A DNA stretch of 33,296 nt from positions 1 through 33,296 of the forward strand of contig PCXZ01000015.1 of NCBI GenBank assembly GCA_002762985.1, read 5' to 3'. Positions 1-8,121 of the stretch are shown in pieces. The position numbers and the translations under genes are program-made. The notes under the pieces were generated by a model, which searched no databases, had not been told where the DNA came from, and saw only the letters and a program-made list of their open reading frames with translations. Source of the stretch: Candidatus Woesearchaeota archaeon CG10_big_fil_rev_8_21_14_0_10_44_13 (GTDB taxonomy: Archaea; Nanobdellota; Nanobdellia; Woesearchaeales; UBA12501). How positions within the stretch are numbered: position 1 is the first letter of the stretch; each line of letters opens with the position of its first letter.

Positions 1-450
1 TAAGTCTGACCAGATTCTTGTCGCTAACCAATTCTTGACGTTTTTCCAATACTGTTCTATGGGATTCAATTCTGGGGAATAGGCAAGCAGACGTATAATC
101 TTTATGCCCTTTTCTTTGATAAATGACATCACTTTCTTGGTCAAGTGCCACCTTGCATTGTCGACGACAATGCACAATTTATTGTGATGCTTACGCAGCC
201 GCTTGATAAATGACAGAAATTTTATGCTGTTTATCTTATCGCTAATCTTGACCGTTGTTTTGCCATCAAACAACGCTCCGAATACGCACAGTTTTTGATG
301 GGGGTTGTTGATTATCTTTATCGTTGGCCTTGAACCCTTTGGGAAAATACTTCTTATTATGTGCGGCGTTAATGCGAAGATGCTTTCATCAAGATAGGCG
401 ATCGCATATCCTGTTCGCACAAGCTTCTTAATTCTTCGTCGAAGTTTTTT
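1..450 (-). CDS. IS630 transposase ORF B (DDE domain), -1 frame, truncated by window edge
   Basis: This frame is open from the slippery run at 444-452 to base 1, about 149 codons, with no stop. The translation contains the RNase-H-like DDE core: first Asp in YLDES, second Asp in VVDNARWHLTKK and the Glu in AYSPELNPIEQYWKNVK, the classic IS630 signature. There is no start codon of its own near the front, and a TAA in the same frame (453-451) lies directly before the A run, so it is probably translated only as a fusion with ORF A through a -1 shift. The C-terminal end is outside the window. Confidence 0.8.
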
Positions 451-944
451 TTAAACTCCGCTTGGAGTTTTTTATTTGTCTTGATATGTTCTGGTCTTGG
501 CTTCTGCAGGGATAAACCTAATTCTTTGATTATCCTATGAACCTGCATAGTCACATATTCAGTCTTTAACTGATGTTTTATGAAGTACTTCGCAAGTTTT
601 ATCGTCCATACAACAAAAGGCAATCCCTGCTCTTGAGGGGATCTGCCCAGTATTCGTTTCAGCTTAATTCTCTCTGCAGGAGAGAGTTTTTTTGGCTGCC
701 CTTTCTGTTTTATAGCATAACAGCCATTTATGCCTCTCTTCTCAAATCGTCTAAGAATATCGCTTACTGTCGATTCTCTTTTGCCTGTTACGCTGGAGAT
801 AAAGGGGATGTTCTTTCCTTTCTTTCTTAGTACTGCGCATTGCAGGCGGATTTTTGCTTTAGCATTATTCTCTTCGCCATACTTTTTCTCAATCTGTGTC
901 AAAGAAACTCCTGACAGAAAACTATTTCCTTTTGTAACATACAT
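369..944 (-). CDS. IS630 transposase ORF A (helix-turn-helix half)
   Basis: 191-residue 0-frame product. Residues about 10-100 form the paired helix-turn-helix region of IS630 transposases, with the conserved pattern of a small helical DNA-binding unit, a Gly-rich turn (RGINGCYAIKQKGQPKKLS) and a second helical unit (VTMQVHRIIKELGLS). The ATG at 944 is preceded by a good Shine-Dalgarno-like AGAGGTGA about 5 nt upstream and by an AT-rich TATA-like stretch further up. The frame terminates at 369, before the DDE domain is read, whereas the -1 frame continues into it from the A8 run at 445-452. The short product could act alone as a DNA-binding regulator if frameshifting makes the full transposase; this is inferred. 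Confidence 0.8.
   Translation of the reverse strand: MYVTKGNSFLSGVSLTQIEKKYGEENNAKAKIRLQCAVLRKKGKNIPFISSVTGKRESTVSDILRRFEKRGINGCYAIKQKGQPKKLSPAERIKLKRILGRSPQEQGLPFVVWTIKLAKYFIKHQLKTEYVTMQVHRIIKELGLSLQKPRPEHIKTNKKLQAEFKKNFDEELRSLCEQDMRSPILMKASSH
444..450 (-). promoter_or_regulatory. Putative -1 ribosomal frameshift heptamer A AAA AAC
   Basis: On the minus strand an A8 run is followed by C. In the ORF A frame it reads as A AAA AAC, the canonical X XXY YYZ arrangement, and slipping back by one base puts the ribosome exactly in the DDE frame. The overlap of the two frames is confined to this place, because the -1 frame has a TAA just upstream. I see no strong stem-loop within 10 nt downstream; a weaker one around AGGATA/TATCTT lies about 30 nt further. 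Confidence 0.55.
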
Positions 945-1004
945 AATATCACCTCTTTATATCCTAGAAGTGGCACTTATATTTAAAACTTACGAAAATT
1001 AAAG

Positions 1005-3221
1005 TTATTTACTATAGTTACTATTGTCCAATTTCCAAACGTCCAATTTCCAAAAGTTCCGCCAGGCCTGGACTATAAGCTCGACTGCATTCTTTTCTGC
1101 CTGTTCAGCTTCTGCCTGTCTTTTCTTCTCTTCCTCAGCTTCTTCTCTTCTTTTCTTTTCTTCAGCTTCTGCCTGTTTCTTCTTTTCTGCCTGATTCTCT
1201 TCTTCCTTTTCTTTCTCCCCTCCCTGCCCCGGCGAATAACCGCTGCCTGTGTCATGGACTGCATTTTCCTGGGCTGAGGCTGATGATGCCTGCTGCCTCT
1301 TCTCGCGCTGCATCCTTGAGAATTTCTCTTCTGCTGCCTTCAGCTCTTCCTTTAGCTCAGTTATATAATCCTTGTCTGCCTTCTTTTCGTTGTCGAGGAA
1401 TTCTTCAAGGCCTTCGACATCTTTTATCAGAAGATCCCTGAGATACAACAATTGGCCGCTGACACTCTTCATTGGACGGGTGCTGTCAAGCCTTTTCCTG
1501 GCTGTTGCATCAGGCAGGGCATTGTTTATCCCATTTATGACTGCGGATGACGTGATTAGGGTGCTTTGTGAAGTTTTAAATTGCCCAGTCCATCTATCAT
1601 ATAAATTTGAGTTCAGCTGGTGTAATTTCGACAATGCAACAAGCAGTTCATGATTATCGTTCAATTTTTTTGCCAGTTCATTATCCAGATTTTGTAGATT
1701 GTTGAAAGATGTTGCGAATCTGTCCAGATTCTTCTTTTCTTCATCATGGAGCCAGACCCAGCTTGTGCTATCACTGACCTCAGGCAGGATCTCGAAATGC
1801 GTCTTCTGGAGTTCCCTGATTATTTTCGCTCTTGCCTTGTTTATCTCCCTGAGATGGTCTATGAGATTCTCTTTTTGTTTTATCGCATTTTCGGCCTGTT
1901 TTAAGAAATCAAGGATTTTTTTGTAGTTGAATATGAACTTATATTTGAGCTGTCCGATCTTGATGATTGTGTCCTCATATGGGCCCACTATTATTCTTTG
2001 TTGTTTGGATGCATAATTTCCGCTCACAACATCCAAGTCTGCTTCTAAAGAATTTATTTTAATAAACCCTTCATCAGCGATGAAACTTATATCGAGCCTC
2101 CCGTCAAAGACTTGTATCTGGACAGTCTGTCCTCGAAGAAGCGGGTCTGCATATTCGGACAGATTAATCTCAGTGACCTCATCCTCCCTTTCTCTCCTTT
2201 CACTCTCGCCCCTTAACTCTGCTTCTTGCCTCAACTGCTCCATTATCGCTGGCTCCTCATTGCGGATGGGGATATTCGGGCTTGAAGGAGGAAAAGGCGG
2301 AGGAGGCGAATATGGGGGAATGAAGGGCTGGCCTGAAGGCCTTGTCGGTCCTGCTGGGCCCCATGGAGATGTTCTTGATTGTGTTTGCGTACGTAAAGAC
2401 CTTCTTGGCGGAGCTCGCGGAGGAGTATCAGCTGGCCCACGAGGAGGTTGCGATCCTGCTGGAGGTTCTGGCTGGGCTGGAGGATGTTGCTGCCTGGCCG
2501 TATGTGTGGCAGGCTCAAGAGGCTGATGCTGCAATGGAGGAGCATGAGTTTGTTGTCGTTCTGGAGGTTCTGGTTGTGCTGGAGGAGGTTGCTGCACTCT
2601 CTGGGTTGTCGTATCGCTTTTGCCGCTGCTTACGAACCATGATATCACCTCGATCATGCCCCATATGAAAAGCACTATTGCCAATGCCTCCATTATGCTC
2701 CATGTGAAGGCGAGCCATCCTCCCTTGCTCATGGCCCATCTGCCTATGGCAGGGAACTGCGCATTGATGTAGAAGAAGCCTATCGAGTACATCAGCTTCG
2801 CTGCAATCTTTCCTTTTGCCCCTATAGCTGTAAAAAGCCGATAAAAGAATATGCAGAACAGCACCAATGTGAGTATTGCAGCGACAGGCGCAAACCCGCC
2901 TATCAGCCTGAATCCGCTGGCGCCCTGCTTGTATTCAAAAAAAGAGGCTGCAATCGCGAGAGAAGAGCCCAAGCCTATTATCATCGCCTTGCCTGCCCTT
3001 CCTTCAAACTGTTTATGCAGGGCGTATTGCGCTGCTCCGATAAGTATTATCGCATACATCACTGAGTCGATGGCATAGAAATATCTTGCATACAATGGAC
3101 CTATGCCTCCTACTGCGAATAATGCCCTCTCGATCGGATTCGTCTGGGCATAGGCTGCAGATGAGAGCATCACAAATACGAAGAAAGACATCAAACCCAG
3201 TTTATTTTGCGTTGTGCCCAT
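1005..3221 (-). CDS. Unknown membrane protein with Pro-rich linker and long coiled coil
   Basis: 738 residues, not recognised as a named family. Residues 1-26 look like a signal peptide ending in SAAYAQ. About five hydrophobic segments follow between residues 50 and 205. A Pro/Gln/Arg-rich low-complexity linker covers about 210-325, then an acidic stretch leads into a predicted beta-containing region (about 355-425). A long helical, coiled-coil-like region runs from about 430 to 640, and the tail is made of KK/EE/QA-rich repeats. This layout suggests a membrane-anchored, extended protein facing the cytoplasm or the cell surface. The last residues (WKLDVWKLDNSNYSK) come from a 15-bp tandem repeat. 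The ATG at 3221 has only a weak SD (GTGATGG). The downstream neighbour is the IS630 element, so the original C-terminus may have been altered by insertion. Confidence 0.8.
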   Translation of the reverse strand: MGTTQNKLGLMSFFVFVMLSSAAYAQTNPIERALFAVGGIGPLYARYFYAIDSVMYAIILIGAAQYALHKQFEGRAGKAMIIGLGSSLAIAASFFEYKQGASGFRLIGGFAPVAAILTLVLFCIFFYRLFTAIGAKGKIAAKLMYSIGFFYINAQFPAIGRWAMSKGGWLAFTWSIMEALAIVLFIWGMIEVISWFVSSGKSDTTTQRVQQPPPAQPEPPERQQTHAPPLQHQPLEPATHTARQQHPPAQPEPPAGSQPPRGPADTPPRAPPRRSLRTQTQSRTSPWGPAGPTRPSGQPFIPPYSPPPPFPPSSPNIPIRNEEPAIMEQLRQEAELRGESERREREDEVTEINLSEYADPLLRGQTVQIQVFDGRLDISFIADEGFIKINSLEADLDVVSGNYASKQQRIIVGPYEDTIIKIGQLKYKFIFNYKKILDFLKQAENAIKQKENLIDHLREINKARAKIIRELQKTHFEILPEVSDSTSWVWLHDEEKKNLDRFATSFNNLQNLDNELAKKLNDNHELLVALSKLHQLNSNLYDRWTGQFKTSQSTLITSSAVINGINNALPDATARKRLDSTRPMKSVSGQLLYLRDLLIKDVEGLEEFLDNEKKADKDYITELKEELKAAEEKFSRMQREKRQQASSASAQENAVHDTGSGYSPGQGGEKEKEEENQAEKKKQAEAEEKKRREEAEEEKKRQAEAEQAEKNAVELIVQAWRNFWKLDVWKLDNSNYSK
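1026..1055. repeat. 15-bp tandem direct repeat at 3' end of CDS
   Basis: Two adjacent copies of GTCCAATTTCCAAAC (second copy ends in A) at 1026-1040 and 1041-1055. They encode the duplicated WKLD near the C-terminus of the minus-strand protein and lie next to the IS630 end. Confidence 0.85.
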
Positions 3222-3302
3222 GAACCATCACTGCGTAAAATCTATTTCTTTATCGGAACATATTATCCCTTATTATCCCTGCCCACCCTTAATACAGGCA
3301 TC

Positions 3303-6017
3303 TCATGTCTCAGTGATCTGCATCTTCTCCCTTTCCTTTATCTCTGAGTTTATCGCTGTCTTCTGTATCTCCATGAAAAACACTATGCCGAAAGCGACAA
3401 GGATTATCGTGCCGAGCTCTGAAAGCGACAGGGGCACTGTCTCGAAGAGCTTGTGCGCCGGAGGGAAATATACCACAAGCATAGTGAAAAGTATCGAATA
3501 GATTATGCCTGCATTTATGTAGATGTTCTTCAGGCTTTTCAGCGAGAACACTGATTCTTCCCAGCTCTTCGCATTGAAGACGTGGAACAGCTCGAAGAAT
3601 ATTATCGTGAGGAATGCTATTGTCTGGGCTTTCTGCAATGAGCCGTGCCTCATGACGATCTCCCACATGTAGAACAGTATGGTGCCTAAGACGAACAAAG
3701 GCACAACCTGGGCGGTCTTCAGCATGAGATAATCGCTCAGTATGCTCTCTTTCGGGTTTCTCGGCTTCTCTTTCATTATCTCGTCAGGGGCGCTCTCAAC
3801 GCTCATGCCCAGGGCAGGAAGGTCTCCTGTGACAAGATTGATGAACAATATCATTATGGCAGTCAGCGGGGGGTTCATCCCTATCATCACGGCTATGAAA
3901 ACGAGCAGGACCTCTGAGATATTGCAGGCAAGGAAATAATATATGAACTTCTGTATGTTCAGGTAGATCGTCCTCCCTTCCTTTATCGCATTGACTATCG
4001 TAGAGAAATTATCATCCTTGATTATCATCTCTGCTGCTTCCTTGGCGACATCAGTCCCCCTTTTCCCCATGGCGATGCCTATATCCGCTTTCTTCAATGC
4101 AGGAGCGTCGTTCACTCCGTCCCCTGTCATCGCGACTATGTGGCCTTCCTTCTGGAGCGCTTCAACTATCCTCAGCTTATGCCTCGGGGTCATCCTTGCA
4201 TATACCGTCACCTTATTGACTATATGCGAGAAATCAGTATCGCTCATCTTGTCCAGTTCAGGCCCTTCGATGATCTTGTCGCCTTCTGAATATATGCCGA
4301 GATCGCTTGCAATAGCCTTTGCAGTCAGCCTGTTGTCTCCGGTTATCATCACTACCTTTGTCCCTGCCTCTTTGCACATCTTCACGGATTCTTTCACGTT
4401 CGGCGCAGGAGGATCCCTCATGGACACGAGCCCGACAAAGACAAGCCCTGATTCGATATGCTGGATCTCGTACCTGTCTGATTTGTGCTCCTTGAAAGCC
4501 AATCCCAGGACCCTTGAGCCCTTTGATGAGTATTCATCCTGTCTCTTAAGGACTGCATTATATACTGCGGGAGTCATCGGCCTTATCTTCCCGTCCTGGA
4601 AATAAAACTTGGCCTTCTTCAGCAGTATTTCAGGGGCGCCCTTTGAATATACTATCTTCTTCTTCTCCACTACATGCACAGTGCTCATGCATTTCCTTAC
4701 TGGATCGAAAGGATGCTCTTTAAGCCTTGGCGACCTCGAGTGCATCTCCTTCTTTTCCATGCCTGCTTTCTTTGCCAGCACGATGAATGCCCCTTCAGTC
4801 GGCTCTCCCTCGATGCCCCACTCCTCGCCAATCTTCTTCATATCAGCATTATTGCAGAACACGCCTATCTCAAGTATCTTTGAGATCGTCTTGTGCTTTG
4901 TCGGATCTATGTTCTTTCCCTCTATGAGGAACAATCCCTTCGGATCGAATCCCTCTCCTGTGACATCGACTTCTGCGCCTATAGTGAATATGCTTTCCAC
5001 GACCATCTTGTTCTGGGTCAATGTCCCGGTCTTGTCAGAGCATATGACTGTGCATGTGCCTAATGTCTCGACTGCAGGAAGCCTCTTGATGATGGTGTTC
5101 ATCTTCGCCATCCTCTTGACTCCCAATGCGAGCGTCACTGCGATGATAGTGGGAAGGCCTTCCGGGACCCCTGAGACGGCGACCGCTATCGCGACAAGAA
5201 GCATGCTCGTGAATGATGCACCCCTCATAACGCCGACAATGAGGAGTATCAAGCAGATGACAAGCACACCATAAGAGATCTGCCTGCTGAGCCTGTCAAG
5301 CCTTTTTTGCAGCGGAGTTATCTCTTCGCCGACGCCCTTGATCATTGTCGAGACATTCCCTATCTCTGTGTCTTTGCCTGTCGCGACAACGACTGCGAGG
5401 CCATTGCCGTTCGTTACCTGGCTGCTTGCAAAAACCATGTTGCGCTGCTCTGCCAATGGCGCTTTCTCTCTTATCTGCAGATCGCTCTTCACTACGGGCA
5501 ATGATTCCCCTGTAAGGGTCGATTCGTCAGCATGAATATTATTGTGGGAGATTATCCTTGCATCTGCTGGCACGATCATCCCCCTCTCAAGCAGAAGGAT
5601 ATCACCGACGACAAGGTCTTTCGAGAGTATATCGACAACCGCCCCGTCCCTCTTCACTTTGGCTTTCAGGGGGGTAAGATTCTTCAGGGCTTCCATCTCT
5701 TTCGAGGCCTTGTATTCCTCAAGGAACCCCACAAGTATTATAACTCCGACAAGTATGAGTATCACGATGAATTCTGATCTCTCACCCACTATATAAGAGA
5801 GGATGCCTGCAAAAAGAAGTATGTAGATGACAAAATTCCCCTTCAATTGCCTCAATAATATGCCCAGCGGAGAGATCTTTTTCTCTTCAGTTATTATATT
5901 GGGGCCGTTTTCAGCCAGCCTTCTATTGGCTTCCTGAGCCGAAAGGCCAGCCTGAGAAGTATTCAGTTCTTTGAGCAGGTCGCTAACTGGCTTTAAATAC
6001 CTCCCCTCTTTTTCCAT
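3303..6017 (-). CDS. P-type cation-transporting ATPase, Ca2+-type (P2A-like)
   Basis: 904-residue ion pump of normal length for the SERCA/PMR1 branch, probably exporting Ca2+ across the cell membrane. Visible landmarks in order: cation ATPase N-terminal domain (1-60); TGES actuator loop (169-172); PEGLP in M4 (285-289) with the site-II Glu; DKTGT phosphorylation site with Asp328; KGAP nucleotide-binding motif (459-462); ITGDN (558-562); TGDGVNDAPA hinge (631-640). M5 contains ACNISE (Asn699, Glu702), matching the Asn/Glu Ca2+ ligands of SERCA. M6 reads NLVTGDLP instead of the usual NLVTDxLP, so the expected Asp is displaced by one residue. Ten membrane segments are plausible. A TATA-like box lies about 28 bp upstream of the ATG, consistent with a leaderless mRNA. 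Ca2+ specificity is inferred from motifs; Mn2+ or Na+ is possible. Confidence 0.93.
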   Translation of the reverse strand: MEKEGRYLKPVSDLLKELNTSQAGLSAQEANRRLAENGPNIITEEKKISPLGILLRQLKGNFVIYILLFAGILSYIVGERSEFIVILILVGVIILVGFLEEYKASKEMEALKNLTPLKAKVKRDGAVVDILSKDLVVGDILLLERGMIVPADARIISHNNIHADESTLTGESLPVVKSDLQIREKAPLAEQRNMVFASSQVTNGNGLAVVVATGKDTEIGNVSTMIKGVGEEITPLQKRLDRLSRQISYGVLVICLILLIVGVMRGASFTSMLLVAIAVAVSGVPEGLPTIIAVTLALGVKRMAKMNTIIKRLPAVETLGTCTVICSDKTGTLTQNKMVVESIFTIGAEVDVTGEGFDPKGLFLIEGKNIDPTKHKTISKILEIGVFCNNADMKKIGEEWGIEGEPTEGAFIVLAKKAGMEKKEMHSRSPRLKEHPFDPVRKCMSTVHVVEKKKIVYSKGAPEILLKKAKFYFQDGKIRPMTPAVYNAVLKRQDEYSSKGSRVLGLAFKEHKSDRYEIQHIESGLVFVGLVSMRDPPAPNVKESVKMCKEAGTKVVMITGDNRLTAKAIASDLGIYSEGDKIIEGPELDKMSDTDFSHIVNKVTVYARMTPRHKLRIVEALQKEGHIVAMTGDGVNDAPALKKADIGIAMGKRGTDVAKEAAEMIIKDDNFSTIVNAIKEGRTIYLNIQKFIYYFLACNISEVLLVFIAVMIGMNPPLTAIMILFINLVTGDLPALGMSVESAPDEIMKEKPRNPKESILSDYLMLKTAQVVPLFVLGTILFYMWEIVMRHGSLQKAQTIAFLTIIFFELFHVFNAKSWEESVFSLKSLKNIYINAGIIYSILFTMLVVYFPPAHKLFETVPLSLSELGTIILVAFGIVFFMEIQKTAINSEIKEREKMQITET

Positions 6018-6040
6018 ATATAGCTTTTATAGGGGTTTCA

Positions 6041-6049
6041 TATATAAAG
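6041..6049 (-). promoter_or_regulatory. TATA box of the P-type ATPase gene
   Basis: The minus strand reads CTTTATATATG, centred about 28 bp upstream of the ATG at 6017. This spacing would start transcription at or next to the start codon (leaderless). Confidence 0.5.
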
Positions 6050-6135
6050 TTAATGTAATCTATGTAAAAAATCCTCATTTTGTGTATAAAGCCAGACTTT
6101 TTAAGATTCATTACACAAAGCAACAAAAACAAAAC

Positions 6136-6176
6136 CTTTTAATATCCCTTTCCGCATATCAGACAAAAAAGAGGTG
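6136..6176 (+). promoter_or_regulatory. Enolase promoter and ribosome binding site
   Basis: TATA-like CTTTTAATAT at 6136-6145, followed about 30 bp later by GAGGTG (6171-6176), a good match to the archaeal anti-SD, 5 nt before the GTG start at 6182. Unlike many neighbours this gene would have a short leader with an SD; the SD decides for GTG as the start codon. Confidence 0.5.
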
Positions 6177-6181
6177 CGATA

Positions 6182-7432
6182 GTGGCTTTGCCTAGCAAGA
6201 TAACCAAGATTAAAGCGCGTGAGATTCTGGATTCCAGAGGAAATCCTACTATTGAAGTCGATGTCTATACAAAAACATGCATGGCACGTGAAGAAGTGCC
6301 GAGCGGAGCTTCTACGGGAGCGCATGAAGCCGTTGAGTTGAGGGACGGAGAGAAGAGATACAATGGCATGGGCGTGCGGAAGGCAGTCGCAAACGTGAAT
6401 GATATCCTGGGAAAAAAGCTCAGGGGCATGGATGTGAGGGAGCAGCAGGAGATAGATGAGTACATGCTCAGGCTGGACAGCACCCACAACAAATCAAAGC
6501 TTGGCGCAAATGCGATCCTCGGCGTGAGCCTTGCATGCGCAAGCTGCTCTGCGCTTGTGCAGAAGAGACCATTGTATGAGATTCTCGGAGGGAAGAACAT
6601 CCTGCCTGTCCCTTTCATGAACGTGATAAACGGAGGCAAGCATGCTGACAACAAGCTGAGTTTCCAGGAATTCATGATTGCTCCTATGGAGAAGACTTTT
6701 GCTGAGAGCCTCAGGCTCGGTGCTGAGACATATCATGAGCTGAAAAAGGTCATCTCAAAGAAATACGGCAAGGATTCAACGAATGTGGGTGATGAAGGGG
6801 GCTTTGCGCCTAACCTCAGCAGCGTGAGAGAAGCCCTTGACCTTCTTGTGAAGACAATCGACGGATTAGGCTATGGCAATGAAGTCAAGATAGCGATTGA
6901 TGCCGCTTCATCGGAATTCTACAAGGACCACAAGTATAATGTCGACGGCAGATCGATAGAGAGCCACAAGATGATAAGATTCTATGAGGAACTGCTTTAT
7001 GATTATCCGATAATCTCCCTTGAAGACCCTTTCGAGCAGGATGATTTCGCGCCATACAGCGAGCTCATGGAAAGGCTTGTCAAAAAAGTCCAGATAGTTG
7101 GCGATGACCTGCTTGTCACGAATCCTGCAAGGATAAGGATGGCTGTCCAGAGGAGATTGTGCAATGCATTGCTGCTGAAAGTCAACCAGATCGGCACGCT
7201 CACTGAAGCGATGGAGGCTGCCAAGCTTGCGATGGACAATGGGTGGAATGTCATGGTGAGCCATAGGTCCGGAGAGACTTCTGATGCTTTCATCGCAGAC
7301 CTTGCAGTCGGCCTTGGCGCAGGCCAGATAAAATCAGGGGCCCCTTGCAGGAGCGAGAGGCTTGCCAAATATAATCAGCTGCTCAGGATAGAGGAAGAGC
7401 TTGGGAATAAGGCAAAATATAGGCCCATGTGA
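6182..7432 (+). CDS. eno: Enolase (phosphopyruvate hydratase)
   Basis: 416 residues, normal length for archaeal enolases. It converts 2-phosphoglycerate to phosphoenolpyruvate in the cytoplasm. Family signatures run through the whole protein: [16 protein letters not shown] at the N-terminus, [33 protein letters not shown], the DEGGFAPN loop, the Mg2+ ligands in [15 protein letters not shown] and GDDLLVTN, the catalytic Lys in [10 protein letters not shown], and SHRSGET plus [13 protein letters not shown]. Start codon is GTG, supported by the SD at 6171. It is divergent from the P-type ATPase. Together with gpmI at 14.6-16.2 kb it covers two consecutive steps of lower glycolysis/gluconeogenesis. 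Confidence 0.98.
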   Translation: MALPSKITKIKAREILDSRGNPTIEVDVYTKTCMAREEVPSGASTGAHEAVELRDGEKRYNGMGVRKAVANVNDILGKKLRGMDVREQQEIDEYMLRLDSTHNKSKLGANAILGVSLACASCSALVQKRPLYEILGGKNILPVPFMNVINGGKHADNKLSFQEFMIAPMEKTFAESLRLGAETYHELKKVISKKYGKDSTNVGDEGGFAPNLSSVREALDLLVKTIDGLGYGNEVKIAIDAASSEFYKDHKYNVDGRSIESHKMIRFYEELLYDYPIISLEDPFEQDDFAPYSELMERLVKKVQIVGDDLLVTNPARIRMAVQRRLCNALLLKVNQIGTLTEAMEAAKLAMDNGWNVMVSHRSGETSDAFIADLAVGLGAGQIKSGAPCRSERLAKYNQLLRIEEELGNKAKYRPM

Positions 7433-7565
7433 ACTGGACAGGGATTGGGCATGGATTCTGGATAAATACCAATAAGAAAAGATAGAGATATGCCAAATAA
7501 CGGAAAATATTTATAGTGGTTGAAGATTATATGAGTTAGATTAAGGGAAACGAGGCAATGATAAG

Positions 7566-8009
7566 ATGGTTTATGGTTTAAGGGAATCTGACAAGCATTT
7601 CTTATGGTCATTAATTGGTGCGATAGGGATAATACTTTTCTGGAGAGGGATATGGGGGGGCATAGATATACTGCCTTCTCCATTGGACAGGCCAGAGCTG
7701 AGCTTTTTCCTTGGGCTTGCAATCCTCACATTCTCGGGCCTGATATTCAAGGAATTCGACCCTTTGGGCGGGCTGGAAAAGGGGGTTATTGACGTGCTGC
7801 ATATGATCCAGTCTCATCCCGAAAAGAAGGATTACATGATAACCTATCACGACAAGCTCAACAAGAAAGATGTCAATATCAGGGCAGATGACATAAAGCA
7901 GTTCGAGAAAAGCATGCTGCTCATACATGAGGGCGGAAAGGAGATCTTCATCCCGCTGCATAGGATAAAATCAATCCATAAGAAAGGGGAAGTCATCTGG
8001 AGGATGTGA
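7566..8009 (+). CDS. Two-TM protein with MJ1316/DUF504-like domain
   Basis: 147 residues. Two hydrophobic segments (about 13-30 and 44-61) form a hairpin anchor, followed by a soluble domain from about 73 to the end. This domain contains the hallmarks of the UPF0248/DUF504 family (MJ1316 domain): ITYHDK, a central strand region (INIRADDIKQF-like spacing before a hydrophobic LLIHEGG strand), then IPLHRI (129-134) and a terminal GEVIWRM. The family has been proposed to recognise cyclic or processed RNA ends; that function is from the literature and not shown here. Usual members are small soluble proteins, so the membrane anchor is unusual. Start ATG at 7566 has GAGG about 8 nt upstream and a TATA-like AATATTTATAG around 7505. 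The domain call is by eye and moderately sure. Confidence 0.65.
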   Translation: MVYGLRESDKHFLWSLIGAIGIILFWRGIWGGIDILPSPLDRPELSFFLGLAILTFSGLIFKEFDPLGGLEKGVIDVLHMIQSHPEKKDYMITYHDKLNKKDVNIRADDIKQFEKSMLLIHEGGKEIFIPLHRIKSIHKKGEVIWRM

Positions 8010-8121
8010 ACCTGCGGGTTTGAATGAATGACAATATCTGGGAATATGCTTCTTTAGAAGATTCTTGCCTTAAAAAAGACGATTATTTTTAATAAACATG
8101 ACCTGTTTTCAATGCTTTTTT

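Larger units (their letters stand above)
1..1000 (-). mobile_element. IS630-family insertion sequence, partial
   Basis: Minus-strand IS630/Tc1-mariner-type element. An N-terminal helix-turn-helix ORF is followed by a DDE-domain ORF in the -1 frame that runs off the left edge. The three catalytic acids are visible in the contexts YLDES, VVDNARWH and LNPIEQYW, so the catalytic core is not obviously decayed. The inverted repeats and TA duplication cannot be defined because the far end is outside the window. The near end lies somewhere in 945-1004, just after the stop codon of the next gene, so the right boundary given here is approximate. Confidence 0.85.

Noticed and set aside
444-452. Strong stimulatory hairpin for the IS630 frameshift
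   Set aside because: Directly after the heptamer only a 4-bp CTTC/GAAG stem can form; the better stem lies about 30 nt away, farther than usual.
2080-2668. Overlapping Gly/Val/Leu-rich frames on both strands
   Set aside because: They mirror the Pro-rich linker of the 738-residue protein and have no support of their own.
3991-5274. Two long plus-strand frames (204 and 221 codons)
   Set aside because: They lie wholly antisense to the P-type ATPase and arise from its codon bias.
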